From Rhodoferax sp. (GTDB lineage: Bacteria; Pseudomonadota; Gammaproteobacteria; Burkholderiales; Burkholderiaceae_C): DNA of 18,124 bases. Shown here one piece after another: positions 8,601-14,289 of this stretch. The translations under genes were made by a program, and so were the position numbers. The notes under the pieces are model-generated. The model ran no database searches. It was not told the origin of the DNA and worked only from the letters and a program-made list of their open reading frames with translations. The stretch lies in assembly GCA_020048795.1 (NCBI GenBank), contig JAIFMA010000137.1:1-18124 (forward strand), written 5' to 3'. Position 1 is the first letter of the stretch, and each line of letters begins with the position of its first letter.

Positions 8601-9222
8601 CATGCATGACCTGGAAATCCGGGGTGCCGGTGAAGTGCTGGGCGAAAACCAGAGCGGCAACATGCTCGAAGTGGGCTTTCAGCTCTACAACGAAATGCTG
8701 GGTGAGGCCGTGCGTTGCCTGAAAGCCGGTATTGAGCCTGATTTGCTGAGCCCACTGAACGTGGCCACCGACATCAACTTACACGCCCCGGCGCTGCTGC
8801 CAGACGATTTTTGTGGTGACGTGCATTTGCGCCTGTCGTTCTACAAAAAACTGGCGACGGCCAAAACAGCGAATCAGATTGACGGGCTGATGGAAGAAAT
8901 CATCGACCGTTTTGGCAAACTGCCGTCTCAGGCGCAAACCCTGATTGATGTGCACCGTCTGCGGTGCTTAAGCCAGCCTTATGGTGTCACCAAGGTGGAT
9001 GCCGCGCCCGGCGTGATCACCATCACCTTCAAGCCCAACCCTCCCATCGATGCCATGAGAATCATCGCCCTGATTCAGAAAAACAAACACATCAAACTGG
9101 CCGGCAATGAAAAACTGCGCATTGAGCGCGCCCTGCCCGATGCCAAAGACCGCGCCCAGATGGTGCGCGATGTGCTGAAAAACCTGGGGCAGCCAGTGCA
9201 GCCATCCATGGCGACCGCCTGA
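5695..9222 (+). CDS. mfd: Transcription-repair coupling factor Mfd
   Basis: Mfd is a DNA translocase that pushes stalled RNA polymerase off damaged DNA and recruits UvrA. The 1175-residue product has the full layout. The N-terminal UvrB-homology region includes FPDWETLPYDTFSPHQD (about 70-90). The RNA-polymerase-interacting domain carries GDPVVHNAHGIGRY near residue 496. The RecG-like translocase has Walker A GDVGFGKTE near 651, DEEH near 751, TATPIPRTL near 780 and RGRVGRS near 922. The C-terminal TRCF domain is complete. The ATG at 5695 matches the usual MDLPKL..KRYTLPRP start; an in-frame TTG at 5632 would add an unlikely extension. The ribosome-binding site is poor. A Gly/Ser-rich insert near residue 350 (LPLGGSGSDGTSAYAEF) looks like a linker. 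Confidence 0.97.
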   Translation: MDLPKLTPNKRYTLPRPVGSADALLLAQLALRDKKQGQVTAIVTADAPDAQRLIDEMAFFAPDLRCVLFPDWETLPYDTFSPHQDLISERLATLWRISQHDKDTGADVVLVPATTALYRLAPPSFLAGTTFHFKVKQRLNEARLKAQLTLAGYSHVTQVVSPGEYAVRGGLIDLFPMGSPVPYRVDLFDDEIDSIRTFDPDSQRSLYPVPEVRLLPGREFPMDDDARARFRHRWRELLDGDPTRSRIYKDMGNGVATAGIEYYLPLFFETTATVFDYLGIAATVVLHGDLESAFSHFWQDTRERHRLLQGDPERPVLPPDALFLSVEQFYARVNQHAQLALRPSLPRTAGPLPLGGSGSDGTSAYAEFDALPAMTVVRGADDPLAGLKRHIRNTQQRILVLAESEGRRASLLDFLHSSQFDPPAFDSLADFLASQEKTGITTSSLATGFSWLETGVDFVTETELFAASPTTRKRKKQEQVSDVEALIKDLSELKVGDPVVHNAHGIGRYRGLINLDLGNRLPNGEAEIQEFLHLEYADKAVLYVPVSQLQLISRYTGVSPDEAPWHKLGSGQWEKAKRRAAEQVRDSAAELLNIYARRAARQGHAFRYSPNDYETFANDFGFEETADQSAAIHAVIQDMISPRPMDRLICGDVGFGKTEVALRAAFIAITGGKQVAFLAPTTLLAEQHYQTLVDRFAKWPVKVAEMSRFRSGKEITAALKGVADGTIDIVVGTHKLLSESTKFKDLGLLIIDEEHRFGVRHKEQMKALRAEVDVLTLTATPIPRTLGMALEGLRDLSVIATAPQRRLAIKTFVRTEGNGVIREAVLRELKRGGQVYFLHNEVETIENRRAKLEELLPEARIAVAHGQMPERQLEAVMRNFVAQRSNVLLCSTIIETGIDVPTANTIVMSRADKFGLAQLHQLRGRVGRSHHQAYAYLMVPDLEGLTKQATLRLDAIQAMEELGSGFYLAMHDLEIRGAGEVLGENQSGNMLEVGFQLYNEMLGEAVRCLKAGIEPDLLSPLNVATDINLHAPALLPDDFCGDVHLRLSFYKKLATAKTANQIDGLMEEIIDRFGKLPSQAQTLIDVHRLRCLSQPYGVTKVDAAPGVITITFKPNPPIDAMRIIALIQKNKHIKLAGNEKLRIERALPDAKDRAQMVRDVLKNLGQPVQPSMATA

Positions 9223-9270
9223 CAACCAGCCACTTGATATCGCGCCCAACCATCCCCTGTTTCACCCACC

Positions 9271-10050
9271 ATGTGCCTGATCGCCTGGAACTGGCAGCCC
9301 GCCAGCCCGACCCCACTGCTGTTGATCGCCAACCGCGATGAGTTTTACGCCCGGCCAACTCTGCCGCTGCACGGGTGGGCCGATGCGCCGATCCTGGCCG
9401 GGCGCGATGTGCAGGCCGGCGGCACCTGGCTGGGTATCAGCCGCAACGGCCGCATGGCAGCATTGACCAACCACCGCGACCCTGGCGCGATGCGCCCTGA
9501 TGCCCCGTCGCGCGGGGAACTGGTCAGCGCTTTTTTGCGCCTGGCGCTCACGGCCCAAGACTATCTGGGTGAGCTGATCACACGGGCAGGCAGCTACAAC
9601 CCGTTCAACCTGCTGGTGTTTGACGGGCGCACCCTGCTGGGGCTGGAGAGCCGCCACGCCAGACTGATTGACATCGTGCCAGGTGTGGGGGGCGTTTCGA
9701 ACGCGGATTTTCAGACCCCGTGGCCCAAACTGAAACATCTGAAAAATGGCCTGCAGACACTGCTGGATCAAGACCAGGCCAAGGATGCCCAACTGCTGTC
9801 GCTGTTGCACAACCCCGATACCGCCGCCACTGCCGACTTGCCTGCCACGGGCATCCCGATCGACCTTGAACGAGCCCTGTCGGCGGCCTTCATCAGGCTA
9901 CCGACCTATGGCACCCGTGCCTGCAGCATCGTGCGTTTTGAGGCCAACCAGGTGACGTTTGTCGAGCAGTGCTTTGATGCCTCGGGCCCGCAGGGCCTGC
10001 GCCGCCTGAGCGCACCAGGCCCAGTGAAACCAGCGGGTGCCCCAGGTTGA
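9271..10050 (+). CDS. NRDE family (TANGO2-like) protein
   Basis: This 259-residue cytoplasmic protein starts MCLIAW and has the name-giving NRDE motif at residues 21-24 (LLIANRDEFYARP), then GGTWLGISRNGRMAALTNHRDP. These are the hallmarks of the NRDE/TANGO2 family, which has an Ntn-hydrolase-like fold with Cys2 as the possible nucleophile. Bacterial members are poorly understood; heme trafficking has been proposed for relatives. Cys2 strongly favours this ATG, although no Shine-Dalgarno sequence precedes it. The gene lies 48 bp after mfd in the same direction, so read-through transcription is likely, and a CbiM-like membrane protein gene follows 33 bp later. Confidence 0.9.
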   Translation: MCLIAWNWQPASPTPLLLIANRDEFYARPTLPLHGWADAPILAGRDVQAGGTWLGISRNGRMAALTNHRDPGAMRPDAPSRGELVSAFLRLALTAQDYLGELITRAGSYNPFNLLVFDGRTLLGLESRHARLIDIVPGVGGVSNADFQTPWPKLKHLKNGLQTLLDQDQAKDAQLLSLLHNPDTAATADLPATGIPIDLERALSAAFIRLPTYGTRACSIVRFEANQVTFVEQCFDASGPQGLRRLSAPGPVKPAGAPG

Positions 10051-10056
10051 ACCCGC

Positions 10057-10078
10057 CACCTACTTTGTAGCGGAGGTG
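10057..10078 (+). promoter_or_regulatory. Hairpin covering the ribosome-binding site of the CbiM-like gene
   Basis: CACC (10057-10060) pairs with GGTG (10075-10078) and TAC (10061-10063) with GTA (10067-10069) around a TTT loop. The strong GGAGGTG site 5 nt before the ATG at 10084 is thus partly inside the stem. This could lower translation initiation, but the stem is short and has a 5-nt bulge. Confidence 0.3.
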
Positions 10079-10083
10079 CAAGC

Positions 10084-10716
10084 ATGACATTGCAATGGAT
10101 CGTCCTGACTGTGGCCCTGGTCGCGGCCCTGAGTTTGCGTCCCTGGCGCATGATGGCCGGCGGCTTGCGCCTGACACCGCTGCTGGCCACGCTGACCCTG
10201 GTGCCCTGGTTATGGGCGCTGCCAACCCTGCACAAGATGCCACTGCAATTGCAGGGCTCGGGCGCATGCCTGGTGGTGCTGATGCTGGGTTGGCCGCTGG
10301 CCGTGCCGGTGCTGTGCGCTGTGGGCGTGATAGCGGCGCTGATTTCGCCCATGCCCTGGCAGACGGCACTTGACTTGACCGTCTGGCTGGGTCTGGTGCC
10401 CGCCACGCTGGCTTTTGGCTTGGGGTTGGCGGTGCGCCGCTGGATCGGCACACACTTGTTTGTCTATATTCTCGGGCGTGCTTTTCTGGGTACCGTGTTA
10501 TGCATGTTCACCGCCGGAGTTCTGGCACAACTGGCAGACCACCGTTTGCCCGGCATTGCTGACGACCTGAGCCTGGTGGCACACTGGCTGGTGGCCTGGG
10601 GTGATGCCTTTTTGACCGGCCTGTTCACCGCCATCCTGGTGGCCTACAAGCCCGAGTGGCTGGCCACCTGGTCGGACCCCTTGTACCTGAAACAAGCCCA
10701 TCAGGATGACCTGTAA
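10084..10716 (+). CDS. CbiM-like integral membrane protein (ECF-type permease family, COG3235 type)
   Basis: The 210-residue product is almost entirely hydrophobic, with about six predicted membrane helices. It resembles the betaproteobacterial CbiM-like family annotated as energy-coupling-factor transporter permease: LQGSGACLVVLMLGWPLAV (about 57-75), a conserved GRAFLGTVLCMFTAGV-like helix, and AWGDAFLTGLFTAILVAYKPEWL near the C-terminus. True CbiM/NikM proteins start Met-His and use that His to bind Co2+ or Ni2+. This one starts MTLQW and lacks it, and no ECF ATPase gene is nearby, so the substrate is unknown. A strong GGAGGTG site supports the start. It is probably co-transcribed with the NRDE gene. 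Confidence 0.8.
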   Translation: MTLQWIVLTVALVAALSLRPWRMMAGGLRLTPLLATLTLVPWLWALPTLHKMPLQLQGSGACLVVLMLGWPLAVPVLCAVGVIAALISPMPWQTALDLTVWLGLVPATLAFGLGLAVRRWIGTHLFVYILGRAFLGTVLCMFTAGVLAQLADHRLPGIADDLSLVAHWLVAWGDAFLTGLFTAILVAYKPEWLATWSDPLYLKQAHQDDL

Positions 10717-10736
10717 ACCAATATTACGCTGCGCTA

Positions 10737-10781
10737 TTGATAGCTATCAGCGCATACCAAATAAGGGCTAAAGCCCAATTA
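10737..10781 (+). repeat. Intergenic repeat copy B with palindromes
   Basis: The core at 10741-10769 is TAGCTATCAGCGC, 6 nt, AATAAGGGCT. It contains a perfect 12-bp palindrome TGATAGCTATCA (10738-10749) and a hairpin GGGCT-AA-AGCCC (10765-10776). It lies between two convergent genes. Read on the minus strand the hairpin is followed by TTATTT, so it may serve as a weak terminator for the dipeptidase gene. Confidence 0.75.
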
Positions 10782-10798
10782 AGCTCATCAACAGGGGA

Positions 10799-11776
10799 TC
10801 AAGTGGCCGAGCCCCACACCTGTTGCGCAACCCGCAGCATGTTGCCCCCCAAGACCAGCGCCACCTCCTCGGCACGCATACCGGTAGCTTGCAGGGCCGA
10901 CGCAAGTTTTGACCAGGTGTCAATCGGGGTGTAGCACACGCCGGTGATCGCATTGACATAACCCGCAGGCTCAGGCCACCAATAAGCCGGATCAAAATCA
11001 CCGGGCGGGCGGTCATTGAGCCCTGGTTCGGAAAAGCCGTTGTCCAGCCCGATGCCGACATGCTGCACGCCCACCAGGTCCGCCACATAGGCCGCATGCC
11101 GTGCCACATCCTGTGCCGTTGGCGTGTTTGTGCCGAGAAACTTCGACACCCCCGAAACACACACCACCCCACCGGTGCCAGCACAGGCGCGAATCTGTGC
11201 GTCGGTGATGTTGCGGCCATGCTCCACCAGCGCCAGCGGATTGGCATGGCTGAAGATCACCGGCTGACCAGAGGCCGCCATGATCTCCAGACTGCACTGG
11301 CGGCCGGTGTGCGAGCAGTCCATCAGCAGGCCGGCCGCATTGACTGCTGCGACCATGCGCCGCCCCAGCGCCGTCAGGCCGCGCGCCACATCGTGACACC
11401 CATCAGCCACGCTGTTGTTGCGGTTGTAGGCAAAGTGGATTTGCCGCACGCCCAGCCGCGCGTACAGTGCCACCATGTCGGCTTGCTCCAGCAGGGGTAT
11501 GGCCCCTTCCAGGTCAAAACCAACGGCAATCTGCCCGCCCGCTTTGGCCCGCTCGATGTCAGCCACGCCCCCAACCTGCACATAGCGATCGGGGTGCGCC
11601 GCAATCGTGGCCCGGTAACCCGCGATCACTGACATGATCTGCGACAGCGGGTTCATGTCCATGCCAACATTGATCGACACATAGTTCAACCCACTGGCAC
11701 GCAGCAGGTCAATCGGGGCAAAACTGGCCTGTGGATGCAGCGGCAGGCACATGTGGGCGTCCCAGCGGATCATCAT
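10799..11776 (-). CDS. Membrane dipeptidase family (peptidase M19) protein, HxC variant
   Basis: This protein of about 325 residues has the M19/renal-dipeptidase TIM-barrel pattern: Glu90 in VGFDLEGA, His156 in MDCSHTG and His177 in FSHANP, all expected binuclear zinc ligands. The first motif, usually HxD, reads WDAHMCLPLHP, so His8 is kept but Asp is replaced by Cys10. A Burkholderiales subgroup with DNHGCMPLRP appears to share this change (recalled, not checked). The start is one of two tandem ATGs at 11771-11776 with GGAG just upstream; a GTG at 11848 overlapping the previous gene is less likely. No signal peptide is seen, so the protein is cytoplasmic. It follows a secreted-protein gene by 62 bp. 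Dipeptide or related amide hydrolysis is the family role, but the altered ligand makes activity uncertain. Confidence 0.85.
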   Translation of the reverse strand: MMIRWDAHMCLPLHPQASFAPIDLLRASGLNYVSINVGMDMNPLSQIMSVIAGYRATIAAHPDRYVQVGGVADIERAKAGGQIAVGFDLEGAIPLLEQADMVALYARLGVRQIHFAYNRNNSVADGCHDVARGLTALGRRMVAAVNAAGLLMDCSHTGRQCSLEIMAASGQPVIFSHANPLALVEHGRNITDAQIRACAGTGGVVCVSGVSKFLGTNTPTAQDVARHAAYVADLVGVQHVGIGLDNGFSEPGLNDRPPGDFDPAYWWPEPAGYVNAITGVCYTPIDTWSKLASALQATGMRAEEVALVLGGNMLRVAQQVWGSAT

Positions 11777-11838
11777 CGTCTCCAGGAGCGTAAGACTTCC
11801 ATCATCGGTAAAGCCAAAAGTAGCTCTGGTGTCGGTGG

Positions 11839-12552
11839 TCACCGGCACATGGCGTATTCGCGCCCGGCAGCCTTCAAGATGATTGAACCGTTTGAGTTTT
11901 TGCTGGCGGTCAGGCCGACATCCTGAAAACCTTCCCCGCTGCCTTCATCCAGATAGAGCCGCAGGTCCTGGTATTTCCACCGAATGGCGTTTGAATTGCT
12001 CGACTGTCCTGCATAGACGCCGCCATAGCCTGAGCTGTAGGTTTCCGCACCACCATTGATGAGCAACATACCATCGGGCCGAAAGACCACCCTGCGTGTG
12101 CTTGAGGTGCCGCTGACTTTGTTGTAGGTGAATGAGCACCAGGCGCTGTTCATGAGAATTTGCCGATACTGGGCATCTTGGGAACTGCCCCCTGCATTCG
12201 GTGCCCCAGCCTGTGCCTCCCGGCGGGCGTTTTCCGCCGCTGCCGGCCGATTGGCCGAGCCACCCACTTTGCGCCAGCCAAGCTGAAGCGGGCCGACGCT
12301 CAGAATCAAGCGCCCGGATTGGTAAACAAAAGGCATGACATCGGTTCCGATGGTCAGTTGCCGGCCGCGCACCGCCCACCGAGTCTCTTCTCCGCCCATG
12401 ACAGCGGTGCCGTCGGCACGCAGTTCCATGGCTTCACCGCTATCAAGCTCCATGTGATACTTTCCCACCAATTCGCTGGCCACCTGGCTCCACGCCCAGG
12501 ATGGGCCAAGCAGCACAAACCAAATCAAGATCAATGCTTTCAGCGGGTACAT
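11839..12552 (-). CDS. Secreted two-domain protein of unknown function
   Basis: The 237-residue product has a signal peptide (ALILIWFVLLGPSWAWSQ, cleavage about residue 22). Two beta-rich modules are joined by an Ala/Gly/Asn-rich linker (about 103-125). The first, LVGKYHMELDSG..MELRADGTAVMGGEETRWAV, reads like a small lipocalin-type or META-type beta sheet. The second has a similar RRVVFRPDGMLLINGG core followed by a Tyr/Ser/Gly-rich YSSGYGGVYAGQSSNSN loop. The second module is bracketed by two cysteines (AWCSF and the terminal AMCR) that could form a disulfide in the periplasm. An excellent AAGGAGGT site 6 nt before the ATG at 12552 fixes the start. It probably shares a transcript with the M19 gene. 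I do not recognise a function. Confidence 0.75.
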   Translation of the reverse strand: MYPLKALILIWFVLLGPSWAWSQVASELVGKYHMELDSGEAMELRADGTAVMGGEETRWAVRGRQLTIGTDVMPFVYQSGRLILSVGPLQLGWRKVGGSANRPAAAENARREAQAGAPNAGGSSQDAQYRQILMNSAWCSFTYNKVSGTSSTRRVVFRPDGMLLINGGAETYSSGYGGVYAGQSSNSNAIRWKYQDLRLYLDEGSGEGFQDVGLTASKNSNGSIILKAAGREYAMCR

Positions 12553-12847
12553 GGTTGAACCTCCTTAGACGTTTCGGGGAGTTATGTTGACCGTTGTCGT
12601 CTGAGCGTCATTCGTCGGCACGGACACACGGCGAGGCATTATGACGCAGTGCCATGACGACACAATGCCTGTGGCTTGCCGCTTGCCCCAGCGTTTGAGA
12701 ATTTGCTGCCGTGCCGCTACCTGAGCACTGTGGCCATGCACCGCCAGTGGCACCAAGGGGTCAAGCGGGACCGCCAGAATACTATTGAAAAAATAGCTAC
12801 CCAGGCATAGCCCATCAGCGTAACAGGCCAAAAACGTGCCTGAACTG
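12553..12847. other. 295-bp non-coding gap downstream of the tryptophanase gene
   Basis: It holds the AAGGAGGT site of the secreted-protein gene at its left end and repeat copy D at its right. Between about 12590 and 12780 I see no convincing gene. A minus-strand frame of 129 codons covers it but runs antisense-free into the tryptophanase gene in another frame and looks like no known protein. The promoter of the secreted-protein gene must lie here, but no clear -35/-10 pair stands out. Confidence 0.5.
12784..12834 (+). repeat. Intergenic repeat copy D (diverged)
   Basis: The core at 12794-12822 reads TAGCTACCCAGGC, 6 nt, CATCAGCGTA, then AGGCC. It keeps the 13+6+10 spacing of copies A-C but matches copy B at only about 14 of 23 non-spacer positions. 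Inverted CAGGC (12824-12828) and GCCTG (12838-12842) follow it. Membership in the family is likely but not certain. Confidence 0.5.
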
Positions 12848-14185
12848 TTATGCATCCACCCAGGCGCATTCGCAGGTGAAGTGGCGCAAAAACTGCGGCT
12901 GTTTGGTAATCTTGACACCCCGGATACTGGCGGCTTTTTCCTTGACCTCGGCAATCACTTCAGCGGCGTAGTCAAAGTGGCTTTGGGTGTACATGCGCCG
13001 CGGAAAGGCCAGGCGCACCAGTTCCATGCTGTGGTAGGTTTCGGTGCCATCGGCTTGGCGTTTGCCAAACATCACCGAACCGATCTCCACGCCGCGAATG
13101 CCGCCTTCCAGGTACAGCGCGTTGCACAGCGCCCAGGCCGGGTAATGCGCAATCGGCATGGCGGGCAGCACGGTGCGCGCGTCGATGTACACCGCATGGC
13201 CACCGGTGGGTTTGACAAAACCAACGCCTGCTGCCTCCAGCCGCTCGCCCAGGTATTCGGCGGTGCGCAGGCGGTAGCGCAGGTAGTCTTCCTGCATGCC
13301 TTCTTCCAGCCCGACGGCCAGCGCTTCCAGGTCGCGCCCGGCCAGACCACCATAAGTGGGGAAACCCTCGGTCATGATCAACACGTTGCGCACCGCGTCC
13401 ATCCATTCCTCGCTTTTGAGCACGATAAAGCCGCCTATGTTGACCATGCCGTCTTTTTTGGCGCTCATGGTGGCGCCGTCGGCGTAGCTGAACATTTCCT
13501 TGACGATGTCGGGAATCGGGGTGTTCTGGTAACCCGGCTCGCGCATCTTGATGAACATGGCGTTTTCAGAGAAACGGCAGACATCCATGATGAAGGGTTT
13601 GCCGTACTTTTTCAGCAGCGCCGCATAGGCACGGATGTTGGCCATGGCCACCGGCTGGCCGCCACCGGTGTTGTTGGTAACGGTGATCATGCCAAACGGG
13701 ATGCGATCGCCCTGCTCTTTGAACGGGTGGATGGTCGAGGGCTGCAGGCCTTCGGCAATCACCAGGTCGAGTGCCTCGATGCCCAGATACTCCAGATTGG
13801 CCCGGGTGGTGTCAAAGTGGCAGTTGTTGGGCACCACATCGCCCTTTTTGCAGACCGCGGTAAACAACACTTTTTCGGCCGCACGGCCCTGATGCGTGGG
13901 CACAAAAAAGCGCATGCCGGTGATCTTCTGGATGACTGCCTCCAGCCGGTAAAAGCTGCGCGCGCCGGCGTAACTCTCGTCGCCTTCCATGATGGCGCCC
14001 CACTGGCGGCTGGACATGGCGCCGGTGCCCGAGTCGGTCAGCCAGTCGATCAACACGTCTTCGGCATGCAGCTTGAAGACGTTGAGTTTGGCTGCATGCA
14101 GCAGTTGTTCGCGCTCAGACCGGCTGGTCATGCGGATGGGTTCGATACTTTTGATGCGGAAGGGTTCGATCAGGGTTTTGGGCAT
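12848..14185 (-). CDS. tnaA: Tryptophanase-family PLP beta-eliminating lyase (short form)
   Basis: Enzymes of this family cleave L-tryptophan to indole, pyruvate and ammonia (TnaA) or L-tyrosine to phenol (TPL). The 445-residue product shows EPFRIKSIEP (7-16), LTDSGTGAMS (49-58), PTHQGRAAE (96-104), GGQPVAMANI (175-184) and SAKKD (241-245), where Lys244 should hold the PLP. Two positions that separate the groups favour TnaA: VEIG instead of TPL's MERG (no phenol-binding Arg), and LRHFT instead of LRFFT near the C-terminus. It is about 25 residues shorter than E. coli TnaA, mainly from loss of a segment after PFK at about residue 156. The ATG at 14183-14185 matches the family start. No tnaC leader or tnaB permease is seen. 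The substrate is inferred. Confidence 0.85.
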   Translation of the reverse strand: MPKTLIEPFRIKSIEPIRMTSRSEREQLLHAAKLNVFKLHAEDVLIDWLTDSGTGAMSSRQWGAIMEGDESYAGARSFYRLEAVIQKITGMRFFVPTHQGRAAEKVLFTAVCKKGDVVPNNCHFDTTRANLEYLGIEALDLVIAEGLQPSTIHPFKEQGDRIPFGMITVTNNTGGGQPVAMANIRAYAALLKKYGKPFIMDVCRFSENAMFIKMREPGYQNTPIPDIVKEMFSYADGATMSAKKDGMVNIGGFIVLKSEEWMDAVRNVLIMTEGFPTYGGLAGRDLEALAVGLEEGMQEDYLRYRLRTAEYLGERLEAAGVGFVKPTGGHAVYIDARTVLPAMPIAHYPAWALCNALYLEGGIRGVEIGSVMFGKRQADGTETYHSMELVRLAFPRRMYTQSHFDYAAEVIAEVKEKAASIRGVKITKQPQFLRHFTCECAWVDA

Positions 14186-14266
14186 GCTTGGCTCGCTAAG
14201 ATTGAAAGTGGCGAGAAGGTAGCACCGCACAAAACCCTGTGGTGTCGGGTATTTCCAACAGGCGGC

Positions 14267-14289
14267 AAAAAATCACGGGTGCGGCCCGT
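14267..14289 (-). terminator. Intrinsic terminator of the SulP gene
   Basis: On the minus strand ACGGG (14289-14285), a 5-nt loop CCGCA and CCCGT (14279-14275) are followed by GA and six T (14272-14267). The stem starts on the last base of the SulP stop codon TGA. The tryptophanase gene, 82 bp further on, probably needs its own promoter. Confidence 0.6.

Noticed and set aside
12565..12954. 129-codon minus-strand frame downstream of the tryptophanase gene
   Set aside because: It overlaps the tryptophanase gene in another frame, has no ribosome-binding site or recognisable domain, and covers repeat copy D.
14186..14266. tnaC-like leader peptide upstream of the tryptophanase gene
   Set aside because: I looked for a short Trp-containing ORF with a ribosome-binding site in the 80 bp after the SulP terminator and saw none; only a weak TGCTACCTT extended -10-like element is present.
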